Assembly: GCA_001557505.1 (NCBI GenBank)
Contig: LSAX01000010.1
Location: 1,054,001-1,118,000 of the forward strand
Reading direction: 5' to 3'
DNA from: Reticulascus tulasneorum
Taxonomy: Eukaryota; Ascomycota; Sordariomycetes; Glomerellales; Reticulascaceae
Length of the DNA stretch: 64,000 bases
The position numbers and the translations under genes were made by a program. Shown here in pieces: positions 46,518 through 56,432 of this stretch. The first letter of the stretch is position 1; each line of letters begins with the position of its first letter. The notes under the pieces are model-generated. The model saw only the letters and a program-made list of their open reading frames with translations. It was not told where the DNA came from and ran no database searches.

Positions 46518-48994
46518 GGTGACTGTTGTTCTAGGTTCAGTTGCTTCTTTGCGGCAGAAGGCGACATCACTGGGGCCGGAGGGTTCATGCTTATCAACTC
46601 GCAAACCGACTCAGTTGGCCGCTTCACACATTGCCCCTATGAAGGACAACAAGGCCCGTGATTCTTGGCGGGGGCTGTTCTTGGACGACCATCTGCCGCG
46701 TTGTGCGAGATTACTACCTTGATGGAGGCTTGACAGGCAAACCGGGGTGCGGCCTCCTCGCGTGCCCCTGGCCAAGATCTGGCAAAGTAGCATAACAGCA
46801 CGTGGCTGTATTCAAACACCGCAACCATATCATCTCATCAGTCGGTCGGTGGCTTCACACGCAGACGGCGGCGATGTGGACGGAGAAAGTACGGGGGCGA
46901 TGCCTTTCCCGTGCTGTCCAGGGTGGAACGAACTGCTTTGTGCTCGTCCAATCTGCTCACAAATTGCGATGTGTTTTCTCGGTTAGCAAAGCCAAGACCC
47001 TTGATCGAGTGGTTTGCCAACTAGTTGCATGGACGGACGGGACACCCGCACGCGAGGCTTTCCCTTCTCGGGGTAAACCTAGCGCATCGGCGAAATCGAT
47101 AGTTGTGTATGTCCAGATATAGGTGCTGTATATTTGACTTGTACTGACAGACTGACATGTAGCAGCTTCGGATTTCATGGATATCTACAGGTCGCAAGGG
47201 TCCCCTCTCTTTATCTCCTGTAGAAATAGTGCGGAGCAAGTGATTCTGCCATGGGGGCACTCCCTCTACCCTCAAGAGCCATCATCACGATGCGAAGGGT
47301 CGGTCGGTCCGGCGGCTCTGCTATATTGACGGGGGCGACTATCGAACACATTTAATCTCAATGCAACATACCAAAGTTGTGTCCATACCAATGTAGGGCT
47401 GAGCTTCCGCCACAACAGCCTTGACTCTTTTTTGGCAAGCTCCCATGACCTTACTGCGATGTCACAGCATGGGCAGGTTGGCGTGCATAACAAAAACCAT
47501 GTTCAATCTGTGTATTTAGGCGAAAGCTCCTGAAAGACTGCAGGACTTGTAATTCGCGCATTGGCGCACTGAAACTCGAGGTGCCAAAACTAATTAACAA
47601 CTCAACAGGATACGGTATTATTCCCTCATCAGGTCTGTGGTTATTCATCATTCTAATTCCGGCCCGCGGGACCTTTAGCTGACAAAGATGCGGATGTGGC
47701 TTCTGGACTGCATAATTTCGATAGTTCCTCGTTTAGTCCAACCGTTGCAGCGGAAGATGTGTAGCGAGCGAGCCGCTTCCACCTGGTTTTCCCAATCTGC
47801 AGTCGACTCTGCATACCTTAAGGGGCGACGATGACAAGTAATTATTGGTCGCCTATCAGAGCATGTCCCTGGAACCCATATGTTCTCGTCCCGGTTGGCC
47901 GGGTCAGCTGAGGAAGCTGAGGGTCTTGAATGGAAGACTATGATCACCTGTTATAACCCGGACCACCACGACCGGTTCAGGCAACTTAAACTTGCACTGA
48001 CTCGGACTGACCTGCAGTACTCTGCTCAGTTTGACTCGCAAAAAGCGGAAACGCCGAGCTCGCTCGTATTGAGCAATGGCCAGGTTCCTTCAGAGAAGAA
48101 GATTTATGGACCGCCTTGCGTTCAGCCTTAGCATGTACCGTTTCTTTGTAGACTCCATTTCTAAGAACATGCCATCCAAGTCAGAGTTTCATCAGCCAAC
48201 ATTCGATGTCGGATTTGTCCTAGTTTCCTGTTGATTGCATGATTAATGCAGCAAAATTAAGGCCGACAGATTCTCCAGCATTTCAAAGCGTCGCAATCAT
48301 GTCACTGACGGAAACCATTGACGGCTTCACACCTGTATCTTCCATCTCGATTATGCCCCATGCCGGAATCTTCTCGTTCAACCATGTTGAGCGGTTTACG
48401 ACAATGCAGCGCACGGCATGCACCGTTCCTCCTTGGTCCAGTGTTCTCTAAGAACTCGGAATATGTGTATCCATGCTGTGCCCGTGTGGGGCCAGTCGAT
48501 ATCTCTCTATTGGTTCTCCAACTGCCTGAATATGACGAGACCGTCTGCGGAACTGGCACTTTGTGCACAACGAGTTGCGGAGAGTTTTTTTATGGCATTG
48601 CCTTCTCTTCTCTGTCAACCTCTGTAGTCCTGTTTCAGGCTAACTAGAACCTATTGGTCAGATACAGCAGACTAACAGAGTCCCAATAAGACCCAAAGGT
48701 CTGCCGCCGCCTTGCGTGTATGTATACACACTCACGGCTTGAACCCTGCACACCTCAGTATCAAAGGTAATGCCCACAGCCAATTTAAAAGGAGAGGTAT
48801 CTTGGCTGGGCTCGTAGGTTGGCATGACTGTATTCACAGTCAAGTCGCGAGCCTTGTTTGAGACCGAGGTCTGCCTGTGACCCTAGTACGGCGAGCCGTT
48901 GTATGATCTTCTCCATAATGATACCACTAGGCCCCCTAGAACTGATGATTATGCAGACGACAAGACCGATTTCCCATCATCAGATTGCCATAGC
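46518..48994. other. Intergenic region between the NLR and the multidomain hydrolase
   Basis: No supported gene is found. Weak coding-like frames exist on the minus strand (48302-48568, 48658-48843) and plus strand (47880-48131), without domains or clear starts. They may be decayed remains, as is common beside fungal NLR genes. The stretch next to 46517 is the presumed promoter of the hydrolase gene. Confidence 0.45.
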
Positions 48995-51910
48995 CTACTC
49001 TGAACCGGCGTCCAGATCTCCCCTACCAAATCGAAGCAATGTGTGCGTCATTTCAATATCCTTGGGGGTGTCATATGTCGGTGTGAACTCCCGCCAGCTC
49101 TGCCAAATTGTGGTCACTGGTGATGCTTTGCTGTAAAAGAACTGCTGTTTTGGACTATGACCGGCCTGGTCTAGATATCGGACAAGGTCCAAATTGGGCA
49201 AATCCGGGAATACTTCTTCAAAGTTCAGATAAGTGTAGTCCGGATCGACATTTTCCAACGCCGAGCGCAGTAGCCTGAGCATCGGTTGACAAGCTGCATG
49301 ATGCAGCATCGGAAGAACCGTATATGGAGACATCGCATAGACGCCAAGTTTCAAGTTCTCGCGATAAAGATCTTGACAACCCGTCGAACCCGTCGAACCT
49401 GTCGAAGTAGTGCAGCTGTAGCGAGCTGGCCGTTGCGGTGCATCTGAGATTGCCTTTACGGTATCAGTCAGCAAGTTCGGGTTTTCGAGAGCGAACGTTA
49501 CGAGTTCAGTGAGCCCCATCTCGCAAGCAAAGGCTAGGGCGATTGACCAGCTTTCTCTGTAATGGCCACACTCCGGCTTGTGGGGTAAATAAATCTTTGC
49601 CAGGCCTCCCAGACCCCCGGCCTGTCCGTGAGCATATCTCACAACGATAGACTGAATTCTCACAAAACTGCAAGACAAGGCGGCTAGCGTGCAACCCGTT
49701 TGCTGAGAAAATTGCGCGTGAAGCAACGCATTGCGGAGACCAAGCCCGAACTTGTTTTCCACCTGCGATTCCTGTGCAGCAGCAAACTCGGTCCACATCA
49801 TGCAAAGAATGCTGTGAGTATTGAAACCTTTGTCCTCGATGTACATCGGCTCCTGTTGCCAGACCGCAGGAATGCACAGAAACTCGTAAACTGATCGGTG
49901 CATGAACACGACTGCCGAGTCAACAACTTTGTCATGGTTCTGGCTCCCCCCTTCGCAGGCACAAGAATGACGATGGTCGTGGCGAGCCTCCTGGATCTCC
50001 AGGAGGCCCCAACAACGGCTCCTCAGGCGACCCTCCATCATCCGGCACTGGAGTCGTCGCGCCTCAACCGAGGAAGGAGGTTTAAGCTTGCGAGGTTCTG
50101 TGGCAAAGCCGACCTCGTCGCCTAGGGCAAGAGCTAGCGTTGGAACTCGGTCGACCGTAGTCTTTGACTCGTGCAGATCGGCTGTCATCTTGTTCTGGTT
50201 GTCGTAAAGAATTCGCAATAGCTTCAGGGCCTGCTGTCTCCACCGGCGTTCTATCTTCGAAAGCAGCAGAGCAAAGAGTTCTTCAAGCTCTGGGGGAAGC
50301 TCATCGACGCGGCCTTGTAGATCGCCGACACTATCGAAGGCCGCAAAACCCTCCAGCAGGGACCGGCACGCCAAAATGACCCAAAGGAACACACCGGCAG
50401 CCTTGTCGATCAACTCGGCGATGATTTTCTCGCAGCCTTTGGGATCCATGGTGGATAGTGTAAACATGTAGCTGTGGCTGGTGATGGTATCCTCGATATA
50501 GCGATCGATATCCCCTTTCGTCAAATCTTGCAGCCTCATTTTCTGCTCATTCCCGAAAGTCGCAACAAAAGCAGCCAGAGGTCTGCTTGAAACCAATATC
50601 TTAACATTTGGGCACTTCCCGAGAGTCTTGAAAAATGTGGCGGCATCCATATATCTACCGTCGTACTCGTCGAGGCCGTCGATGAGGTAGAAGATCTTAG
50701 TATCAACGTCTTCCCGATTACCAAGATTCAGGAGCGCTGTTTGCATCTCGGCAATGGAAGGCATGGCGAGCTCTTTCTCCAAATTATCCTTCAGACTGAT
50801 GGCTTCTTTCCACATCTCGGGGAGTGCGATTTCAATGAGCTTGGGATTTGCAAACAACACCTGGTACAGGAGTCCTCGGAGCAGGCCTTCCTGTGACTTT
50901 TGTTCCGGCTTGCCGAGGTGGTAAAAGAAGAAGTTAGCGCATATGAGCTTCGAGCTCCGCGCCCAGGTTTGCAGTAGTTGCGATGTTTGGGGATTTGAGT
51001 AGAGGTATTTCATCAAAGTTGACTTCCCACTGCCAGCTTTTCCAGAGACCCAATATATGCCAGTGTTGTCTTGAAGCCATGCGTTCAAATCATCCCACAA
51101 ACCGCTTTCCTGGGGAGGCTTGAGCGCCCACTCGAGTGTCTTTTCGTGCGCCTGGTGGATGTTCGCCTTGCGGTCGTCCATCCAGCGGAACCAGATGCGA
51201 TCCCGAACTCTGTTCTGGATGATTACATGGTTGGCAGCGTCAACTATAGATTGCTCGCGACCCGTTGTCACCTCAGCTATCATCTGTAGCTTTTTGTTAC
51301 TGTGGAGATATTTAAAATCTGCCTCGCTCATGTCGAAAACAGACCTCGTGTTGACTGGAACCAACGCGTCAAGTCGTGAGTTGAAGTACGACAACTCCAC
51401 TATAAGGCCATTGAACTTCGCCTTATCGCTTATTACCCAGCGAATCGTGCTCCGGCCGGCGTCATTGCGGAGCTCGATTTTGTTTTTGAACTTCCTCTTC
51501 ACCATCGCCAGGTTCTCGAAGTCCCTGAGAAATCGTGCCATCCGCGAAGCACTCGCATGGCTCTGGTCTTCGATCCCAGCCGCATCTTTGAATGGATCAA
51601 ACTTGCGCAGCCCGTATCGCTCCTCCAGCACTTTGCTTTCTGTCACCAAACCCCTGATGCTCGATAGAACTCGACCGACAGTCTTGTTGATCTCAGGATC
51701 GTCAAGTCTCCTATCGTAACCAGGCCTGACCAGGCCAACTTTGTCGGCCCACTGCAGGAGCAGCAACTTCTCGATATCAAGCTTTGTGTCGAGTATCTCG
51801 ATATCCCGATCTAGCGACCGTGCTTGTGAAATCATGGAAATGAGATCCAAGCAGTCCTTGAAAACGCCCACCAGAGCTAGAGCCCCGAAAGCGAGCCCGG
51901 CTGCCTCCAT
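48995..51910 (-). CDS. HeLo-NACHT NLR-like signalling protein
   Basis: A single exon gives 971 residues; the start is the first ATG, since codons further upstream contain none. The N-terminus (1-215) is a HeLo (prion-inhibition and propagation) domain: MEAAGLAFGALALVGVFKDCLDLI, then the long helical region, as in HET-S-type cell-death executors. A linker helix precedes the NACHT NTPase: Walker A GKAGSGKST (290-298) within IYWVSGKAG, Walker B FYLIDGLDEYD (407-417), then LVSSRP as sensor. The C-terminal part contains a VVDSAVVFMHRSVYEFL stretch typical of the helical region after fungal NACHT modules (DUF7791-like). No ankyrin, TPR or WD40 repeats are visible. By family knowledge such proteins act in heterokaryon incompatibility and programmed cell death: NACHT oligomerises and HeLo attacks membranes. 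The ligand is unknown. Confidence 0.9.
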   Translation of the reverse strand: MEAAGLAFGALALVGVFKDCLDLISMISQARSLDRDIEILDTKLDIEKLLLLQWADKVGLVRPGYDRRLDDPEINKTVGRVLSSIRGLVTESKVLEERYGLRKFDPFKDAAGIEDQSHASASRMARFLRDFENLAMVKRKFKNKIELRNDAGRSTIRWVISDKAKFNGLIVELSYFNSRLDALVPVNTRSVFDMSEADFKYLHSNKKLQMIAEVTTGREQSIVDAANHVIIQNRVRDRIWFRWMDDRKANIHQAHEKTLEWALKPPQESGLWDDLNAWLQDNTGIYWVSGKAGSGKSTLMKYLYSNPQTSQLLQTWARSSKLICANFFFYHLGKPEQKSQEGLLRGLLYQVLFANPKLIEIALPEMWKEAISLKDNLEKELAMPSIAEMQTALLNLGNREDVDTKIFYLIDGLDEYDGRYMDAATFFKTLGKCPNVKILVSSRPLAAFVATFGNEQKMRLQDLTKGDIDRYIEDTITSHSYMFTLSTMDPKGCEKIIAELIDKAAGVFLWVILACRSLLEGFAAFDSVGDLQGRVDELPPELEELFALLLSKIERRWRQQALKLLRILYDNQNKMTADLHESKTTVDRVPTLALALGDEVGFATEPRKLKPPSSVEARRLQCRMMEGRLRSRCWGLLEIQEARHDHRHSCACEGGSQNHDKVVDSAVVFMHRSVYEFLCIPAVWQQEPMYIEDKGFNTHSILCMMWTEFAAAQESQVENKFGLGLRNALLHAQFSQQTGCTLAALSCSFVRIQSIVVRYAHGQAGGLGGLAKIYLPHKPECGHYRESWSIALAFACEMGLTELVTFALENPNLLTDTVKAISDAPQRPARYSCTTSTGSTGSTGCQDLYRENLKLGVYAMSPYTVLPMLHHAACQPMLRLLRSALENVDPDYTYLNFEEVFPDLPNLDLVRYLDQAGHSPKQQFFYSKASPVTTIWQSWREFTPTYDTPKDIEMTHTLLRFGRGDLDAGSE

Positions 51911-54466
51911 GACTGGAAATGGAGCTGCGAGCAAATCAGATCGGACATCCACTTCCCATAACGCATGTAAGCTCAAGACGGAGTCTCAGCATCAGTATGG
52001 CTTGGAGGTCCGTGATGACCAAGACCTATGGGGGCTGAGGCTCCGATACGATTCCTGGGAAGATGGAAGATGGGAGGAGGGTCAACCTCTTCACAAGACA
52101 AATAGATGATGATCAATTTGAGATTCTAAATAGCTGAAATAGTTAGAAGGACTGAGAATACACAAAAACAATTTCGGATCTGACGAGACTGAGTAAGGCT
52201 GAGAGTTAGTGTTGCAGCGTAGTTCAAATTTGGAGCAGGCTGCGAACCCCCGTCGAAGGATCGATAAGGATGGTGCCTTTGTCGCCTTGGGGTCGGTCAC
52301 CTGACGGCTTTGATTTTTGGGCAATCCAAATGGGGATGGGAATTTCAGCTGCACGAGAGAGATGCATTCATTCACTGGATGACAGCTTGAATGCCTCGCT
52401 ATATTTGATGTGGCTGTGCAGCAGCCTCCATTGGTTCGAGTATTCACAAATTGATAGCCTTGTAGTAGGAGTAGCAGGTCCGTATGCAATCCCGTAGTTT
52501 CTTGACATCTAGATATGATTACCCCCCCAGCCAAGGATATGGCATATTTGCATGGCATATGAACAGCTCTGGGCTGCACTTGCCTATTTAGGCAATGAGC
52601 TTAGGTGGGGTAGGGTGACGGGGCTTCGTTGGATTGCATCACATCTTCTTCCTAATCGCATCGCATTTCCTCCAAACACGCACGGGAAGGGAAGAGGAGC
52701 TATGTATACTCTACGACGCCACGGGGTTCAAAAGGCACCTAATCCTGGGGGACCCGTTTTCTCGCTTCTTCCTTTTTGTTCTTCTTGGTCTTCCTCTCTT
52801 CTTCCCGCCTTTTGTTCCTCGGATTTCAGAGTCAGACTCACTCACATTGTGGCGCCTCACCCAACAAAAGTCCTCGTCTATCACCAGGCATGTACCTTCG
52901 CATGCCGCCCCATGGTTTGTTCCCCAACGCCAGCGCCATGCCTGCGCCTCGCGGCTGTAAAGCCCTACGGCCCTGTTTCTCTCCCTCTCTCCCTCTCTCT
53001 CTCTCTCTCTCGACGAGTGACGTGGCCGTGTTTCCTCGCTTGGCCTGCCCGCCGCTCGCCGCTTCGCTCGGTCAGAACCTAAAGCCGCATTTTGCCCCAT
53101 ACGCCTCCCCCCCGCCCACCCCAATCCTGTTTGTTATATTCATGTCCGTCCTCGGTGAGATGGGAGCCATGACTTGCGACACCGGTATCATTGCGTGGCA
53201 TACATACATACCGCAGGTCTGACTTTACAGTCAAGTGTTTTCTCCGATCCTGGACATGCCCTTTGTGTCTCACGTTGCGTTGGCATCACCACATCTCCCC
53301 CATGCCGTTAATATATGTGCGCTTTCTAGACATACATTCCCCGTGCCATGGGTGGATGGACGAATCAATGGATGAATGTGCATTGTGAAGGTCAAGAAGG
53401 CGTGGAAAGATATAGTTCGCCTGTCTCTTCTCTCGGCTTGCTGATTTCCGAATACGCTACATACATCATCTAGTCCTGTTTAACCTAGCTGAGTATGCCT
53501 GTTTCGCTCCGTGCTTGTCACTCTGTCTCTGCCTCTGTCTCTGTCTTTGCCTGTGGTCGTCCGTCTCCATCTCGGTATCCCCCTCCAACCTCTCGCGGCT
53601 TTCCTGCTGCATGGGAAAGCATGCGTGGCCAGCAAGCGCCTGGGGTAAAGTACAAAACTTTCCAATCAAATAGGTATCCCAACCAACGCGGACTTGTGTC
53701 GCTTAACAATCTGGTATCTAATAAGTGTAGCGGAGTGGCAATAGCATGGACAGAAAAAAGCAACGTCTCGAATGGACGGGAAAGAAAACTCGCAGAAGAT
53801 TGCCAAAAGGAAAAAACAAACAAACAAACTTGAGACTTGAAAATTCGAGAATGCCGCCCAGGTGACAATAAACTCCCAAACACCGGGTCGGAGTATGTAT
53901 GTGAAAAAACGAACAAAATATAAATCAAAAACATGCCATTTTGTTCCCGCTCCCTCTCGGAGACCTGCGGGTCCCCATCCCTTTTTTGTCTTTCCGCGCC
54001 CCAAAAGACTGGATCTCTGTGAACAAGACGGCAGAGAATGCAGTCCAAACCAAACGGAAGGTGATTAAAGTCCGGCGATAACGACGGCATCGAGTCCAGG
54101 TTGCCATATTACTTCATCTGGCGATAGTAACATGTGGTTTTATCCTCCCAAGATGAGATGCCGTCCCACGTCAGTTAGTCGAGCAAACTCCGATGGACAG
54201 CCTGTAAGAAGAAAACCTTCGTCGGTCGCCCAACTATGCGAGTCTTTTTTGGTCCCAAATAACGAGCAAAAACATTCTGAAATCTTTCCTGACCGATAAA
54301 TATCATCATAATTGGAGGTTACAACTGTCAGTCGAAGATGAATCGAACTAGAGTGTAGTATTAATGAGTGTCGAGAACGTGGGCCCAAGTTGTAAATAGA
54401 CCCAGGTCCTGAGCTGGCCCCTGGGTTGAGGGAAAGACAGCCCCGGGGCTGTCTTTGAAGACGGTT
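51911..54466. other. Intergenic region
   Basis: No gene is seen. It contains the presumed NLR promoter, a CT-dinucleotide block at about 52980-53012, another pyrimidine-rich area at 53520-53555 and the presumed 3' UTR of the bZIP gene. Long frames here on the minus strand are Arg/Glu-rich translations of the simple repeats. Confidence 0.55.
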
Positions 54467-56386
54467 CTATCGCTGCCCGCCTTCACCAGGAGGGTGAGTG
54501 TGAGGGTGAGGGTGAGGTGGTGATCCATGTTGCCCCTGTTGTCCCTGTTGTCCCTGCTGTCCCTGCTGTCCCTGCTGTCCCTGCTGTCCCTGCTGTCCCT
54601 GTTGTCCGTGGTGCCCCTGTTGTCCTTGTTGTCCCTGCTGGCCCTGCTGGCCCTGCTGACCTTGTTGCCCCATATGTCCGAACGGTCGGTTGGCCCAACC
54701 CGCCTCATACGGAACTCGCGTATAGCTTGGGTACATCGGCCCACTTGGTGTCGTGGGCTCCGAGCCCATCAGCACTTGAGAACCTTGTGGTCCTTCCATC
54801 GCACGTAAAGGCGGAAGTCGTTCGCCTCCAGGCGTGTCAGAAGTCTGCCCAGGAGGAAGAGCACCATAACTAGGGCCGGGCATCGGTGGCAAGCTGCTTG
54901 CAGGGTGTGCTGGCGGCCCATATGTAGGCATTGTGAATTCCGGTGCGGGGTCTGTTCTGCGTCGTCTCGTCGGTCGCTCGACTGATGAACTCTCGCTCGA
55001 GGCGTAGCCTTGTGACTGCTGGGGAGGTAGGGAATGCATTAACGGGCTCCTGTCAGCGAAAGATCCCACACTCCTTGTCGAGATCGGGCTCGGTGGCCCG
55101 GGTGCCAAATCGCGGATTTCAGGGGTTCGAAGCACGATATCTCGTAGTCGATTTCGATCCTCGCGGTAGAAGTCTCTCTCCTGCACCATATCTTGCAGTC
55201 GTAGTTCTAGATCTCGGTTCCGCTGCTCCATCTTTTGCATGGTAGCATGTTGCTCCTGGTCCCTCTCCTTCTTCCTTTGCCTGAATCGCGCCGATGCTCC
55301 CGCGTTTCGTTGTCTTTTTTCGTCGGCTTGGCGCGAGGCCTGGTGTATGTCGATCGGTACGAGGATATCACCCGATCCGTCTCGATTAGAACCAATTCTG
55401 AGCATCGTTTGCTGTTCACCAGTACCTTTCGACATTCCGGAGCGAAGATTTTCATATAGCATGCTGTTGCCGGACCCCGACCACCTTGGGGCGCCACTCG
55501 CTGATGCTGAGTAGGTACGGCCCTGTGGAGGTGCCAAGTTAAACGGCGATTGAGCTTGATAATCCTGCATTCCCCGTGACACAGGAGGGAGGGAGGGAGG
55601 TTGCTCATGAGACACTGGCGGCAGATGGCCAATCAGAGGTTGCGACAGGGATCGAGGAGGAGTTGACAAAGAACTGACGGGTCCCGGAGGGGGGCCAAGA
55701 GGAGGTGGTGGACCCGAATATGAGTAGCCTGGACCTGGATGTTGCCCTTCTTGCATCATTCCCGGCTCGCCAGGATATGGTCGCTTGCCTCGGGGGTTCG
55801 GAGCTTGAGCAAATGCTGATGGATGCGGCGGAAGGCCCCTTGGCGCGCCTTGGCTTAGGCTCGACGCTCGAGGAGCCCTGGGACTTAGAATTTGTCGAGG
55901 ATTGTTAAGTGCAGGGAATGGATAGGCACCGGTAGGAGAATTGCGACCCGACGGGGTATTCCCAGAAGGCGTCGTGGCGGGCAGCACTGGCGTGGCTGGT
56001 TGGGACCCAGGGGGACCCTGGCCATGAAAAACGAAGGGACGTGGCACTGGACCTTGTGGTCCATACTGATCTATCGCCATTCCATAATGCGAGGATTCTG
56101 GCCTGTCGGAACGATCGTGTTGTCGTTGTGGTGTTCCAGCCCCCGCTGCACCTGTCTGTGCTTCTGACGGGTGGATCAAGCCGTGTATTCCCAGAGACCG
56201 AGGAGCGGCCTGGCGTGATGATTCCTCGGCGTTTGAGAAGGCTGTGTTTCCAGGATCACGGGGTGCTTCGGCACGGGGATCCTCCTGCAAACCAAAGCCT
56301 GGTTGGGAAGATGTCGTCGAGGGTCGGGGTGGTGATTTTGACGAGCGACGAGATGTAGGGCGAGGTGCAGGTCCCCTCTGCGACAT
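54467..56386 (-). CDS. bZIP transcription factor with C-terminal GQQ repeat
   Basis: A single exon of 639 residues. The bZIP domain lies at about 355-420: a basic region EKRQRNAGASARFRQRKKERD with the invariant Asn and Arg (NAGASARFR), followed by a heptad region with hydrophobic positions (M..L..L..M..F..L..I). The N-terminal 350 residues are Pro/Ser/Gly-rich and disordered. The C-terminus holds Pro-rich segments, a basic patch RPTRRRR, the (GQQ) array and a His/Pro tail (HPHPHTHPP). It should act in the nucleus as a dimer on short palindromic sites; the regulon is not inferable. The ATG is in a weak context (CTCGATGT) and a 58-codon ORF starting 46 bases upstream overlaps it, so translation may be controlled. 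I do not recognise a specific orthologue. Confidence 0.88.
   Translation of the reverse strand: MSQRGPAPRPTSRRSSKSPPRPSTTSSQPGFGLQEDPRAEAPRDPGNTAFSNAEESSRQAAPRSLGIHGLIHPSEAQTGAAGAGTPQRQHDRSDRPESSHYGMAIDQYGPQGPVPRPFVFHGQGPPGSQPATPVLPATTPSGNTPSGRNSPTGAYPFPALNNPRQILSPRAPRASSLSQGAPRGLPPHPSAFAQAPNPRGKRPYPGEPGMMQEGQHPGPGYSYSGPPPPLGPPPGPVSSLSTPPRSLSQPLIGHLPPVSHEQPPSLPPVSRGMQDYQAQSPFNLAPPQGRTYSASASGAPRWSGSGNSMLYENLRSGMSKGTGEQQTMLRIGSNRDGSGDILVPIDIHQASRQADEKRQRNAGASARFRQRKKERDQEQHATMQKMEQRNRDLELRLQDMVQERDFYREDRNRLRDIVLRTPEIRDLAPGPPSPISTRSVGSFADRSPLMHSLPPQQSQGYASSESSSVERPTRRRRTDPAPEFTMPTYGPPAHPASSLPPMPGPSYGALPPGQTSDTPGGERLPPLRAMEGPQGSQVLMGSEPTTPSGPMYPSYTRVPYEAGWANRPFGHMGQQGQQGQQGQQGQQGQQGHHGQQGQQGQQGQQGQQGQQGQQGQQGQHGSPPHPHPHTHPPGEGGQR
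54527..54670 (-). repeat. 9-bp minisatellite encoding (Gly-Gln-Gln)16
   Basis: Sixteen tandem 9-bp units (plus-strand unit CCCTGCTGT and variants) encode GQQ, with one GHH unit and a terminal GQH. The period is a multiple of three, so copy-number change keeps the frame. Confidence 0.92.
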
Positions 56387-56432
56387 CGAGACCCGATCCC
56401 CTACACTCTCCCGGTCTCGAGGAACCGGACAT
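56256..56432 (-). promoter_or_regulatory. Overlapping upstream ORF of the bZIP gene
   Basis: An ATG 46 bases before the bZIP start opens a 58-codon frame (+1 register) that ends 130 bases inside the bZIP coding region. If it is in the mRNA, ribosomes initiating there would bypass the main start, a common brake on stress-response bZIP genes. The transcript start is unknown. Confidence 0.35.

Noticed and set aside
43214..51910. NLR plus neighbouring subtilisin as a linked cell-death pair (HET-Q1/HET-Q2 style)
   Set aside because: The subtilase here is preceded by a signal peptide, esterase and propeptide and followed by WSC domains, so it is secreted and unlikely to act on a cytosolic partner of the NLR.
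54527..54670. Short regular 9-bp repeats as a CRISPR or telomere-like tract
   Set aside because: In-frame GQQ coding minisatellite inside a bZIP gene.
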